Positions 1-8,880 of a DNA stretch of 64,000 nt are shown here, in pieces. The stretch comes from Haloarchaeobius litoreus. Lineage in GTDB: Archaea > Halobacteriota > Halobacteria > Halobacteriales > Natrialbaceae. The stretch is taken from assembly GCF_024495425.1 (NCBI RefSeq), contig NZ_JANHJR010000004.1:515903-579902 (forward strand), given 5' to 3'. Position 1 is the stretch's first letter, and each line of letters begins with the position of its first letter. A program made the position numbers and the translations under genes. The notes below the pieces were generated by a model that was given only the letters and a program-made list of their open reading frames with translations, searched no databases and was not told the origin of the DNA.

Positions 1-276
1 GACGTTGTGGGACGTGTACGTCTCGCCCCCGTACCGGTACTCGTAGGTAGCCGTCGGCCGGTAGTCCGTCCTCCCGCGACGCTGTGGCACGTCCGCGACG
101 CCCGTCTCGACCACCGTGGCGTTCACCTCGACCGCGTCCCGCATCGCCTCCGACTGCTGGTGGTAGTCGTACGCGCCGTAGCCGACGAGCAGACAGCCGA
201 CCAGCACGACCAGTAGGCCGCCTCGGAGCGGACCGGGGGTCCGCCCGGGGACGGAGATGTCGAGCTTAGGCGTCAT
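1..276 (-). CDS. DUF3592-like membrane protein, 3' end beyond window
   Basis: The first 92 codons are present and the gene runs off the left edge. The product begins MTPKLDISVPGRTPG, followed by one hydrophobic segment at about residues 19-36. It then enters a beta-rich part (VNATVVETGV...PTATYEYRYGGETYTSHNV) that matches the start of a DUF3592 domain, an extracytoplasmic module of unknown function. The ATG at 276 overlaps the end of the upstream lipoprotein gene by 11 bases, so the two are probably co-transcribed and translationally coupled. The family call rests on the pattern of the short visible part. Confidence 0.75.
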   Translation of the reverse strand, partial: MTPKLDISVPGRTPGPLRGGLLVVLVGCLLVGYGAYDYHQQSEAMRDAVEVNATVVETGVADVPQRRGRTDYRPTATYEYRYGGETYTSHNV

Positions 277-1225
277 CCTCGGCCCCTGGGCGGTAGTGTT
301 CCCGGTGGACGACCGTCTCCTCGGTGCCGTCGACGGCGGTCACGACGAGCCGGTCGCCAGCCGCGGCCGCCTCGATGGTACCGGTGTTCCCGGCCCAGCT
401 GGTCGAGACCGGCCCGTCCTGCTCGGTGTAGAACTCCAGCTCCGCGTCGGCGACGGCCGTCTCGATGCGGACCGTGTCGGCCTCGACACCCGGCGTCTCG
501 GTGAGGGCGACACGGACCCCGATACGCTCGTTCGCGGCTCCCGTACCGGACGCGCGAGACCCGCGCTCGACGTCCCAGGTCACCGATTCGACCACGTCGT
601 GTGCCTCGTCTACGACGGGGGGCTCGAACGACTCCCGGGCGCTTCCCGTCGAGCGCGCCTCGCTACTGACGAAGAACACTCGCCACTCACCGTCGTCGGT
701 GGCGAGTATCCAGCTGTCCTTCTGGTCGGCGGTCAACGGCTCCGCACCCACGTCGACGACCGCGATATCCTCGGACCCGATCCGGGTCCCGAGTTCGTCG
801 CGGTCGAACCAGATGCCGATACCCGGGTACTCGAACAGGAGTTCGACGGACACGTCGGTGGTCACGTCCTCGAGTTCGAATCCATCGACTGCCTTGTACA
901 CCGAGCCGTCGAACTCCCAGTCCGTCCCGTCCCAGCGATCCGGGTCGAGGACGCTCGCGCTGTGGACGACGGCCGAGAGGGCGTCCATGTCCTCCGCGGC
1001 AGCGTCGTCGATGTACTCGCCCACGAGCCCACGCGCAGTCTCCCTGAAGGTCGGGGTCGTCGTCGGACCGTCTCCGGTCTCGTCGCCCACGTCGAGACTG
1101 TCGTCGAGACAGCCAGCCAGTGCGGCAGTCACCGTGGCGGCACCACCGGCGAGGAAGCGGCGGCGGGAGGCGGTGGGTCGTTCGTCGTCGCTACGCGGTC
1201 GGGACCAGTTCGGTCGGTCTGCCAT
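266..1225 (-). CDS. Tat-exported lipoprotein of unknown function
   Basis: The start at 1225 gives 319 residues and places a twin-arginine motif (SRRRFLAGG, residues 20-28) before a lipobox ending in LAGC, with Cys39 as the predicted lipidated residue. The protein should therefore be exported folded and anchored to the outer face of the membrane. An upstream ATG at 1327 exists but would bury the signal. The mature part is acidic, with a stretch resembling small NTF2-like or DUF8048-type folds, but I do not recognise a family. It overlaps the DUF3592 gene downstream, which suggests a two-gene envelope operon. Confidence 0.8.
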   Translation of the reverse strand: MADRPNWSRPRSDDERPTASRRRFLAGGAATVTAALAGCLDDSLDVGDETGDGPTTTPTFRETARGLVGEYIDDAAAEDMDALSAVVHSASVLDPDRWDGTDWEFDGSVYKAVDGFELEDVTTDVSVELLFEYPGIGIWFDRDELGTRIGSEDIAVVDVGAEPLTADQKDSWILATDDGEWRVFFVSSEARSTGSARESFEPPVVDEAHDVVESVTWDVERGSRASGTGAANERIGVRVALTETPGVEADTVRIETAVADAELEFYTEQDGPVSTSWAGNTGTIEAAAAGDRLVVTAVDGTEETVVHREHYRPGAEDDA

Positions 1226-1360
1226 CGTGACCGAGCCCAGGGCCGACCGGTGTGTAAACCAGGGTGCGGAATTGGCGGGCACCGAACGCGAATTCACTGC
1301 CGCCGCCGACCGTTTGGTGGCCGCCAAACCGGTTCCTGATTGCGATTCCGGGCGGCCCGC

Positions 1361-1849
1361 TCAGCTGGTCAACTCTCGGCCCCACTCGAGCACGTCCGGT
1401 GCGAGCGGGTACTCCCACGCCGTCCCGAAGATCGCCTTCCCCATGCCGACCACAGAGAAGACCATCGTCAGCAACGTCATGATCGCCAGTGCGAAGACGC
1501 CGGCGACGACCACCAGAAGGAGCACGAGTACCACCCAGTCGAACGGCGCGAAATCGGGCAGCACCGCGTCGACGACGAACGTGAGTGCGAAGCCGAACAG
1601 CACCGCGGCCAGTACACAGAGGTACGTCAGGTGCCAGTTCAGCACGTTCCGGGCGTTCTCCCGGGTGAACGGGTGGTCGGTGGTCAGGTAGACGATTCCC
1701 GGCAGCGCCACCCCCGAGAGCAGGCCGAGCGGGTGGAGGAAGATACCGGTCAGCGTTCGCTCCGTCAGCAGGCTCGGACCCGGCCGGGACTCCTCGAACT
1801 CGGTCGCGCCCTCCTCCTCGTCGGTCGTCGGTCGTCTGGGGCGTTTCAC
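1361..1849 (-). CDS. DUF4870-like membrane protein
   Basis: The product has 162 residues starting at GTG 1849. The start overlaps the stop of the upstream regulator gene as GTGA, which decides this start over longer readings. After an acidic N-terminus there are three or four hydrophobic segments. The pattern of HPLGLLSG, YLTTDHPFTRENARNVLNWHLTY and a final GKAIFG loop is the arrangement seen in DUF4870 (Tic20-like) membrane proteins. Their role is unknown. The coupling to a membrane-anchored winged-helix regulator suggests the two proteins act together. Confidence 0.8.
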   Translation of the reverse strand: MKRPRRPTTDEEEGATEFEESRPGPSLLTERTLTGIFLHPLGLLSGVALPGIVYLTTDHPFTRENARNVLNWHLTYLCVLAAVLFGFALTFVVDAVLPDFAPFDWVVLVLLLVVVAGVFALAIMTLLTMVFSVVGMGKAIFGTAWEYPLAPDVLEWGRELTS

Positions 1850-2454
1850 GGTCTGTCCTCCTCCGGATGGTTCGACCACGGTACGAGTCGCCCCAGCCCG
1901 CCAGCTCTGAGGGTTCTGGCGACTCGCTCCGCGAACAGCAGCCCCAGACAGACGAGGAAGAGGTTCCCCGCCGCTCCCCAGAGCCTGACGCCGCTCCCGA
2001 TGGAGGGGTCCACGGGGAGCACCGCCGTCACCGCTCCGAGCGAGAAGAGCACCAGGCTCAGCTGGAAGCCCGCGAGGACGAGCGTCCTGATGCCCGCCGG
2101 ATTCCGCAGCCGGACGAAGTCGGTCACCGAGAGGGTATCGAGGGGCGTCTCGTGTGCGAGCGCCTGCTGTCCCTCGGGCGACACCGGCCACGCCGACTGG
2201 GGGTGGTTGATGTAGTACAGCGTGATCGTGTCCGGGTACGCCTCCGTCGCGACCACGTCGATCTCGCGGAGCTCGTTCAGTCTGTTGCGTACCGTCTCCT
2301 TGCTCACGTCGGGGGTGACCCGGGCGCGGATCTGCTCCGCGGAGAAGAACGGTCGCTCGGCGTCGAGCATCGTCTCGACCACGTGCTCCTGCGTGAGCTT
2401 CTTGGTGAAGTCGTGGTCGATGCGGTCGTCGATCCAGGGTGGGAGGGCCGTCAT
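1846..2454 (-). CDS. Winged-helix DNA-binding protein with C-terminal membrane segments
   Basis: The 202-residue product starts MTALPPWIDDRID. Residues about 15-85 form a winged-helix domain (FSAEQIRARVTPDVSKETVRNRLNELREIDVV). Two hydrophobic stretches follow at about residues 125-150 and 160-180, so the protein is probably a membrane-tethered transcription regulator. The longer ATG at 2604 would add 50 basic residues of poor coding character and is not favoured. The gene overlaps the DUF4870-like gene by four bases. It diverges from AMP phosphorylase across a 178-base gap, so promoters for both lie there. Confidence 0.75.
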   Translation of the reverse strand: MTALPPWIDDRIDHDFTKKLTQEHVVETMLDAERPFFSAEQIRARVTPDVSKETVRNRLNELREIDVVATEAYPDTITLYYINHPQSAWPVSPEGQQALAHETPLDTLSVTDFVRLRNPAGIRTLVLAGFQLSLVLFSLGAVTAVLPVDPSIGSGVRLWGAAGNLFLVCLGLLFAERVARTLRAGGLGRLVPWSNHPEEDRP

Positions 2455-2632
2455 CTGCGTAGTAGTTCTCCGTTTCGTGGAGCGGGTTGTAAACGTCCGA
2501 CCGGATTTTGCGGGCACCAAACGGGAAAACTCACCGATACGGCGTCGCCCCGGTTCGATGCGACCGCATCCGTACCGACGTCTGGCGGCACTCGCCCCCG
2601 TCATTCATTACCTCGTCGATGCTGTCTCCCGT

Positions 2633-4111
2633 ATGGACCTCACGGCGCGGGAGATAGACATCGCGACTCCCACACCGACGGTCATCCTCCACACGGCCGA
2701 CGCCGAGGAGCTGGGGGCGCATTCACTCGACCGCATCCGCATCAAGCGCGACGGTCGTACCTACACGGGTATCGTCGAGACGACGACCGAACTCGTCGAG
2801 CAGGGGGGACTGGCCGTGACGAGCCGGCTCGGCCACGTCACCGGTCCGGTCACCGTCTCGCTCGCGCCGAAGCCACGGTCGGTCGCCCACATCCGGGCGA
2901 AGCTCGAGGACCACGAGCTCGAGCGCGGGGACATCCAGGAGATCGTCCACGACATCGACCGATACCGACTCAACGACGTCGAGCTGGGGGCGTACGTCTC
3001 CGCCATCCAGGCCAACGGGCTCTCGCACGAGGAGACCCGCCACCTCACCGAGGCGATGACCGCCGCCGGCCAGCGTATCGAGTGGTCACAGGACGTCATC
3101 GCCGACAAACACTCCATCGGTGGTGTCGCCGGCAACCGTGTCACCCCCATCATCGTCCCCATCGTCGCGGCGGCCGGGGTCACCATCCCGAAGACCTCGT
3201 CGCGGGCCATCACCTCGCCCGCGGGGACTGCGGACACGATGGCGGTGTTCTGCGAGGTGGCGTTCACGACCGAGGAGATGCGGGACATCGTCGAGGAGAC
3301 CAACGGCTGCGTCGTCTGGGGTGGCAGCGTCGACCTCTCGCCGGTCGACGACAAGATAATCCGTGCCGAGAACCCGCTCTCCGTGGACCCGCCGGGCCAG
3401 ATCATCGCCTCCGTCCTCTCGAAGAAGAAGAGCGCGGGCTCGAACCACGTGATAATCGACATCCCCTACGGCGAGAACGCGAAGGTGACGAGCCTCGTCG
3501 CCGCCCGCGAACTCGCGGAGGACTTCCGTCTGGTCGCGGAGCACCTCGACCTCGAGATCGCCTGCACCATCACCCGTGGTGGCCAGCCGATCGGCGAGGG
3601 GATCGGCCCGGTTCTGGAGGCCCGCGACGTGCTCGCGGTTCTCGACGGCGGCGGTCCGCTTGAACTCCGTCTCAAGAGCATCAGACTCGCCGACATCCTG
3701 TTCGACCTCTGTGACGTGGACGCGGACGCCGCCGAGTTGCTGGACTCCGGTGCGGCCCTATCGAAGTTCCGGGAGATCGTCGCCGCCCAGGGGGGAGACC
3801 CCGACGTCGAACGCGACGACCTCCGGCCGGGCGGGCATCGACACGTCGTGACCGCCGGACGCGACGGTGTCGTGATGACCGTCCAGAACCGCTACATCAG
3901 CGAAGTGGCGCGACGGGCCGGTGCCCCGCGGGACCCCGGTGCCGGCATCAGGCTCCACTGCCGCGAGGACGACGATGTCGCTGCCGACGACGAACTCTTC
4001 ACGATATACGCCGAGAAACGGAGCAAACTGACGGAGGCCGTCGACTACCACGACGAGGTCGAGGCGGTCCGCATCGGCGACCCCGACGAGGCACTCATCG
4101 AGCGGCGCTGA
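2633..4111 (+). CDS. deoA: AMP phosphorylase
   Basis: The enzyme phosphorolyses AMP (and other NMPs) to the base and ribose-1,5-bisphosphate, the first step of the archaeal pathway that continues through ribose-1,5-bisphosphate isomerase and form III RuBisCO. The 492 residues match the usual length of about 500. The N-terminal barrel-like domain is followed by the phosphorylase core with KHSIGGVAGNR (residues about 161-171) and the family signature SSRAITSPAGTADTMAVF. The ATG at 2633 begins MDLTAREIDIATP, the normal N-terminus. Neither the isomerase nor RuBisCO is within the window. The alternative of a true thymidine phosphorylase is unlikely because of the N-terminal extension. Confidence 0.93.
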   Translation: MDLTAREIDIATPTPTVILHTADAEELGAHSLDRIRIKRDGRTYTGIVETTTELVEQGGLAVTSRLGHVTGPVTVSLAPKPRSVAHIRAKLEDHELERGDIQEIVHDIDRYRLNDVELGAYVSAIQANGLSHEETRHLTEAMTAAGQRIEWSQDVIADKHSIGGVAGNRVTPIIVPIVAAAGVTIPKTSSRAITSPAGTADTMAVFCEVAFTTEEMRDIVEETNGCVVWGGSVDLSPVDDKIIRAENPLSVDPPGQIIASVLSKKKSAGSNHVIIDIPYGENAKVTSLVAARELAEDFRLVAEHLDLEIACTITRGGQPIGEGIGPVLEARDVLAVLDGGGPLELRLKSIRLADILFDLCDVDADAAELLDSGAALSKFREIVAAQGGDPDVERDDLRPGGHRHVVTAGRDGVVMTVQNRYISEVARRAGAPRDPGAGIRLHCREDDDVAADDELFTIYAEKRSKLTEAVDYHDEVEAVRIGDPDEALIERR

Positions 4112-4425
4112 CCCGGTCGGCGGTCGTTCGGCCAGCCTCCGGCCGTGGGTTCCCCCACTCCGTCAGCGCCTCGCTGTCGTCGGTCTCATCGGCGAGTCCG
4201 AGAGAACTCCCGTGGGAGGGGGTTCCGAAGGCCGTGTGAGACGGTTGCCGCGACCCCCTCGAACCGCTCGCCGAGCGTCGGAGCTCCTGCCACCGATACC
4301 CGACAGAGGGTGGCGACCTCCGGGGCCGCACCCGACCAGAGGCGCGTCTGGATTGCCGGAGAACCGTTCGTTCGCTATCACGCCTCGGCCCCACTTCTTC
4401 CCGAGCGCCAACCCTTCGAGCACGG
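4112..4425. other. Gap without a recognised gene
   Basis: These 314 bases separate the stop of AMP phosphorylase from the next plus-strand start. Open frames exist on both strands, but their translations are arginine- and proline-rich and lack the acidic character of the neighbours, so I treat them as non-coding. I see no RNA gene or repeat. Confidence 0.6.
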
Positions 4426-5721
4426 ATGACGAACGAACGACCCATCGAAGACGCCCGCTGCTGGCTGCTCAACACGGCGGACATGGAAGTCGCCGTGCAC
4501 GTCAACTACCACGGCTCGCCCCTGACGACCATCAAGCCGGAGGAGGACCAGCCCGCGTTCACCATCGACTCGGACGCGAGCGGTATCTACGGCACGTACA
4601 CGTTCGAGGCCGTCGAGACGGACGACCCCGACGACACCGTCCTCGCCTCCGTCTCGGTGCTGTTCGAGGAGAACGACAGCTACGCCGCCGTCTTCCGCCA
4701 GGTCGACGACGCCGAGTACGAGTTCTCCGTCTACGAGAACGACTTCTCCCCCTCGGGCGACACCCGCTTCGAGATCCGGCACACCGGGCTCGCGGCGGAG
4801 GTCGACTGGACCCTGGAGCCGAAGCCCGAGGCCGACCCCAGCATCCCGGACGACGAGCGGAGCGGCACGCTCCAGCGCGGCGAGTGGCAGCAGGCCATCG
4901 ACGTCACCGAGAACGAGTACCGGCTGGAGGTGCTCGTCGATGGCGAGGTCGTCGCGTTCAGGCAGGACCTCGAACTCGAGGCCAACCGGATGATCGTGGT
5001 GTACCTCGTCGGCGACCCGAAGCCGTGGATGGGCTCTGACGAGAAGGAGGGCCACATCTTCCGCCAGGAGTACCAGATCCAGACCGGCGAGCACCGCGAG
5101 GACGAGGTGACACCGCCCGCAGACCCGTACACGGAGACGGACGACAACCAGACCATCGAGTTCGACCTCGACCCGGTCGAGCTCTACCACACGAACCGGA
5201 CCGAGGTCGAGCTCGCCGCGACCGACCCAGACGGAATCGTCGACGACCTCGCCATCGAGAGCGCGGAGCCGTACTCGGACGGGTTCGTCGTCCCGGACGA
5301 GAGCGTCGACCGGGCGTTCGCCATCGGCGGCGAGACGACCGCGACGCTGCTCGTGAAACCGAAGGTCCCACCCGCGAGCTACGAGGTGGACATCGTCTCC
5401 AACCCCGGGAGCCTCGGTGAACGGGCCGTGGCCACCCTCCCGGTCGAGGTCGCACCCGTCACCGTCGACCGGCTCCAGGTGCTGGTCGACGCCTACCACG
5501 CCGGGGACGAGATGACGGACGCCATCGCGGCCCAGCTCACCGACGTCCTCGAACACGCCGACGAGCATCGCCAGGACGGCGAGACCGCCGCGGCGTGCAG
5601 CGACCTCAAACAGGTAATCGACACGGTCGGCGAGCACAAGGACGAGGGGATCAGCGAGCCCGCATCGCTCGACATCGAGACCGAGGCGAAGGCACTTCGG
5701 GCGTACCTCAGTTGCGGGTGA
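4426..5721 (+). CDS. DUF4397-like protein with C-terminal FIMAH-like helical domain
   Basis: The 431-residue acidic protein starts MTNERPIEDARCWLLN. Residues about 10-200 contain two beta-rich segments with the DUF4397 pattern (LLNTADMEVAVHVNYHG ... IVVYLVGDPKPW). The middle is a beta-sandwich-like stretch. Residues about 350-410 (LQVLVDAYHAGDEMTDAIAAQ ... CSDLKQVIDTV) look like a FIMAH-type helical domain. DUF4397 proteins are usually exported, yet no Sec or Tat signal is visible here, so the location is uncertain. The gene appears to stand alone. Assignments are by pattern, and the function is unknown. Confidence 0.7.
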   Translation: MTNERPIEDARCWLLNTADMEVAVHVNYHGSPLTTIKPEEDQPAFTIDSDASGIYGTYTFEAVETDDPDDTVLASVSVLFEENDSYAAVFRQVDDAEYEFSVYENDFSPSGDTRFEIRHTGLAAEVDWTLEPKPEADPSIPDDERSGTLQRGEWQQAIDVTENEYRLEVLVDGEVVAFRQDLELEANRMIVVYLVGDPKPWMGSDEKEGHIFRQEYQIQTGEHREDEVTPPADPYTETDDNQTIEFDLDPVELYHTNRTEVELAATDPDGIVDDLAIESAEPYSDGFVVPDESVDRAFAIGGETTATLLVKPKVPPASYEVDIVSNPGSLGERAVATLPVEVAPVTVDRLQVLVDAYHAGDEMTDAIAAQLTDVLEHADEHRQDGETAAACSDLKQVIDTVGEHKDEGISEPASLDIETEAKALRAYLSCG

Positions 5722-5796
5722 TCGTGACCGGCTGACGATGGGATAGGCCGCTGACCGATTTCGGCGGTACATCACCGCATCCGGCCTCGGTCCGGT

Positions 5797-5874
5797 ATGG
5801 GAAACCGACCCGGCACCCACACCGACCCGACCGCTGAGAGCAGCGACGTGGCCGTGGAGGGCGATGGCCGATGA
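5797..5874 (+). CDS. Possible 25-residue leader ORF coupled to the next gene
   Basis: A short reading frame starts at ATG 5797 and ends in a TGA that overlaps the ATG of the next gene as ATGA. This is the same arrangement as the translationally coupled gene pairs in this window. Its product (MGNRPGTHTDPTAESSDVAV...) has no recognisable domain. It may only serve to bring ribosomes to the following start, or be chance. Confidence 0.25.
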   Translation: MGNRPGTHTDPTAESSDVAVEGDGR

Positions 5875-6209
5875 CGGGCGACTCCGTCGGCCTCGGCATC
5901 GACCGTCCGATCCTCAGACACCTCACCTACCGCGAGGCCCACCTGTTCGAGCTGGGGATCTGGCCCGGTGCGTCGGTCGCACTCGCGCTGTTCGCGGGCG
6001 ACTACGGGCTGGCGCTCGCGACGGTCGCGCTCATCCGGCGACGGCTGCAGCGAACCGACCGCGAGCCGTCCAAACCCACGGAGCGACCCGTACTCCTGCG
6101 TGCCTACGTCAGGGACGCCTGGTACTTCGCGGTCGGCGCGCTGGCCGGGTTCCTGTTCATGTTCGGGGCCGCGCTGGTTGCGGGGGCGGATGCCCAGGCG
6201 CTCGTGTGA
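5871..6209 (+). CDS. Small membrane protein of unknown function
   Basis: The 112-residue product has two hydrophobic helices at about residues 30-52 and 84-108. They are joined by a basic, probably cytoplasmic loop (IRRRLQRTDREPSKPTERP). The N-terminus (LRHLTYREAHLFELGIWPG) is amphipathic. I do not recognise a family. The start is the ATG that overlaps the stop of a possible 25-codon leader. Confidence 0.6.
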   Translation: MTGDSVGLGIDRPILRHLTYREAHLFELGIWPGASVALALFAGDYGLALATVALIRRRLQRTDREPSKPTERPVLLRAYVRDAWYFAVGALAGFLFMFGAALVAGADAQALV

Positions 6210-6367
6210 CCGTCCGACCGATAGTTCGACCGCGGCGCTTCTCCTGACGGTTCTACGGCCGGTGTTCGATGTGGACGTAGCGCGTACGGTTATCGGAGGA
6301 CGCCATGTCGTCGCCGAAAAAATGGGGATGGTCCACCAGCGGGTGGGGAGTCCGGAGGCTCGACGCC

Positions 6368-6526
6368 TCAGTCCGCGCCGCCGCCCTTGCCGCTGTTCGT
6401 CAGGACCCACGTGATCGCCACCACGACGATGGCGACGACCACGATGCCGATGAGGAGGGTGGGACTGATGCCACCGCTCGTCTGGAGTGCGGTACCGCCG
6501 AGCGATTCTGCCATGGACGTGATCAT
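6368..6526 (-). CDS. Small single-pass membrane protein
   Basis: The 52-residue product is MITSMAESLGGTALQTSGG followed by one strongly hydrophobic helix (LLIGIVVVAIVVVAITWVL) and a short glycine-rich acidic tail ending GKGGGAD. A GTG at 6535 is an alternative start. The ALQTS-GG element and the layout resemble the product of 15597-15776, so the two are probably members of one haloarchaeal micro-protein family. Function unknown. Confidence 0.65.
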   Translation of the reverse strand: MITSMAESLGGTALQTSGGISPTLLIGIVVVAIVVVAITWVLTNSGKGGGAD

Positions 6527-6674
6527 GTCGATCACATCCGTACCGAGGAGGGCGGGTGATAAACCTCGGTGAGACTCTCCACACAGCTACCAGAACAGGC
6601 CTACTGGACGGAGTCGCTACTCCGTGGTCCGACGGTTGTCCGCGAGAGGTTCGAGAGGGTCTGCCGGCCGGCTG

Positions 6675-6830
6675 TCACTCCGTCTCGGCGACGGCGAGTG
6701 CTGTCTGTACGTCCGCGAGGAACTGCTGGAGTTCGGCGAGGTCCTCGCCCTCCGATGCGTTCTCGTCGACGGCCTCAGAGAGGCGTTCGACCTGCTGGAG
6801 CGCCGTCTGTACGTCGATGGTCTCTGCCAT
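6675..6830 (-). CDS. Short helical acidic protein
   Basis: The 51-residue protein begins MAETIDVQTALQQVERLSEA. It is almost entirely amphipathic helix with heptad-like spacing (VERLSEAVDENASEGEDLAELQQFLADVQTAL), so a small coiled-coil or helical hairpin is likely. It is strongly acidic like other haloarchaeal proteins. No family is recognised and it stands apart from its neighbours. Confidence 0.6.
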   Translation of the reverse strand: MAETIDVQTALQQVERLSEAVDENASEGEDLAELQQFLADVQTALAVAETE

Positions 6831-6957
6831 TGCGTTCGTCGGTGGACGACACACGTAGTAATGCCTCCAGAGTGTATATCTCAGTGCCAGCTCCGTCCAC
6901 CAGATTGCCGGCCAGTAGCGGGTTGAACGCCCGGCCCCGAACCGTCCGGCAGCACCG

Positions 6958-7426
6958 TCACTTCTCCCGGAACGGCCCGTAGTGTCTCGGGAGCACCGAG
7001 TGGAGGTCCCCGCAGCTACCGACCAGCTCCGGTGACTGCTCGTCTTCGTCCGGTTCGCGTATCCGCTCGATGGTCGCGTAGAACCGCCACTCCTCGACGT
7101 CGTCGAAGAGGAAGCAGAGCTGTCCCCACCGGCCGAGCCCGAGTGCGCCGATGGACATAGTCCGTTCGTCGACCACGTCCTCGTCCCAGTGCATCGACCC
7201 GCCGCTCGCGAACGATTCAGGCTCCGCGGGCGACTGGTACTCCACCGAGCTCGCTCAGTAGTCGCGGTCGGTACCGAAGAACCAGCGACTGTCACCGTCG
7301 AACCCGAGCGCGTCGACGATTGTCTCCTGTAACTCGAAGAGTGACCGCTCGCCCCCCCACGTCGAAGTCCCGTCAGAACGTCTCTGTCGACCGTTCGACT
7401 GTGAGTCCGAACCGGTACGAGGACAC
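6958..7426 (-). pseudogene. Decayed pRiA4b ORF-3-like gene
   Basis: Three segments joined across lesions give a continuous pRiA4b-type protein. From GTG 7426 the frame reads VSSYRFGLTVERSTETF and hits a TGA at 7373-7375 where the family has Trp (TFWRDF). It resumes as RDFDVGG, then shifts by one base in a run of seven C on the plus strand (7352-7358). It continues as ERSLFELQETIVDALGF up to a second TGA at 7255-7257, again at a family Trp (DRDYW). The rest, VEYQSPAEPESF to YGPFREK, includes CFLFDDVEEWRFY, the usual core. pRiA4b proteins are small plasmid-associated proteins of unknown role. Confidence 0.75.
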
Positions 7427-7513
7427 GTGCGAGCCCGGGGTTGGAGAGCCCGCGGACGGAGATCCCGTCGTTCTTTCGATTCGGCGGCCCACGCGTGCCG
7501 CCACCGCCTCGCA

Positions 7514-8275
7514 TCACTCGCCGATCCGTCGGTCACAGTGGGGGCACCGGGGGTCGTCCGGGGTGCTAGCTTCGAGGAGGCCGGAGACGAGGATGCTCGA
7601 CGGAACGGCGGCCACGCCGACGCCGAGGAAGGAGACGACGACCCCGACGACCCGCCCGAGCGGTGTGACGGGGTAGACGTCACCGTACCCGACGGTCGTG
7701 ATGGTGACGCCGGCCCACCAGAGCGTCGCCGGGATGCTCGAGAACGTCTCCGGCTGGGCGTCGTGCTCGGCGAAGTACATCGCGCTCGCGGCCAGTACCC
7801 AGAGCACGCCGGTTACGAACCCGGAGACGAGGAGGTCGCCCCGCTTCCGGCGGACCACCTGGACGATGAGGTCCACGCCGTCGACGTACCGGACGAGTTT
7901 GAGGAACCGCAGGATCCGACCGAAGCTGGAGGCGTGGAGGCCGCCGATGCCGAGGGCCAGCCCGACGTAGAACGGGACGATAGCGAGCAGGTCGACCAGC
8001 AGGTAGGGGTCGCGCAGGCTCGCGCCGTCGTCGACGTCGAGCGTCCGGCCAACCACCCTGACCGCGAACTCGACCGTGAACAGGCCGACAACGACGTACT
8101 CGACGGCGTCGAGGAGCGGTCCGTACTGGGCGGCGACGCCGTCGACGGACTCCAGAACGACCGCGACCGTGTTCGCGACGATGAGACACAGCACCACCGC
8201 CTCGACCGCGCTCATCTGCCCGTCGCCGTCGAGCCCGTTCGACACGTCGACGACGAGACTCCGGACGCTTCTCAC
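7514..8275 (-). CDS. Voltage-gated-type potassium channel
   Basis: The 253-residue protein has six membrane segments. The S4-like segment (GRILRFLKLVRYVDG, residues 119-133) carries regularly spaced basic residues. The pore loop holds the potassium selectivity filter TTVGYGD at residues 193-199, between a pore helix (PATLWWAGVTI) and the last membrane helix. It should form a tetrameric potassium channel in the cell membrane. The C-terminus ends in a CPHC pair that could bind a metal with a partner. Other GTG or ATG starts are possible within the first 21 residues. Confidence 0.92.
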   Translation of the reverse strand: MRSVRSLVVDVSNGLDGDGQMSAVEAVVLCLIVANTVAVVLESVDGVAAQYGPLLDAVEYVVVGLFTVEFAVRVVGRTLDVDDGASLRDPYLLVDLLAIVPFYVGLALGIGGLHASSFGRILRFLKLVRYVDGVDLIVQVVRRKRGDLLVSGFVTGVLWVLAASAMYFAEHDAQPETFSSIPATLWWAGVTITTVGYGDVYPVTPLGRVVGVVVSFLGVGVAAVPSSILVSGLLEASTPDDPRCPHCDRRIGE

Positions 8276-8403
8276 GACCCACCACCCCCCATACCGGCGG
8301 CCGTCAGCGTCGGATGAACCACGGAACGTCCGCCGCCATCTCCTGCACGTGACTTCCCTCCCACGTCTTGCGGGTACTTACCACGGTCGTGGCTACGTCC
8401 GAC

Positions 8404-8619
8404 ATGGTCTGGAACCAGGTGTCCGGTGCGGCCCACAGCGCCGTCGCCGGGATCACGATGGCGTTCACCACCGCGAAGCTCGCCGAACACCGCGAGAAGC
8501 GGCGCTGGCTCCGGCGGACGGTGTACCAGCCGCTCTACGGACGGTCGAACCGTCGGCGGACCGAACGGGGCTTCTACCGGTCCCTCTGGGACCACTGGAC
8601 CGGGAACTGGAGACGGTGA
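8404..8619 (+). CDS. Hypothetical basic small protein
   Basis: ATG 8404 gives 71 residues starting MVWNQVSGAAHSAVAGITMA, with an amphipathic first third and then a very basic, aromatic tail (EKRRWLRRTVYQPLYG ... WDHWTGNWRR). Such basic composition is unusual among the acidic neighbours. The frame may be real or a chance opening, and I see no family. Confidence 0.4.
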   Translation: MVWNQVSGAAHSAVAGITMAFTTAKLAEHREKRRWLRRTVYQPLYGRSNRRRTERGFYRSLWDHWTGNWRR

Positions 8620-8880
8620 CTCCGGTACAGACGCGATGGCCACGCCAACCATACCGGGAGTTCCCCGGTCCCCCGGAAGAACCGGTCACACGTTCCACTC
8701 ACCGAATAGGTCCCTCGGATGCGAGTGACGCACCTGGACCGTCTACATTCCCTTCACTTCTCGGACTGTCATCACCCCCCTCGGACTACGTGAAACCACG
8801 ACCCACTGGCCGTCGACACAGGCCGGCCGGGATGCACGAACTGCCCCATCGACACCACCCGCACGCCCCTCACAAGAGCC

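Noticed and set aside
1867..3663. Long plus-strand frame overlapping the membrane regulator and AMP phosphorylase
   Set aside because: The product is arginine/proline/histidine-rich with no family pattern, while the other frames encode recognised proteins.
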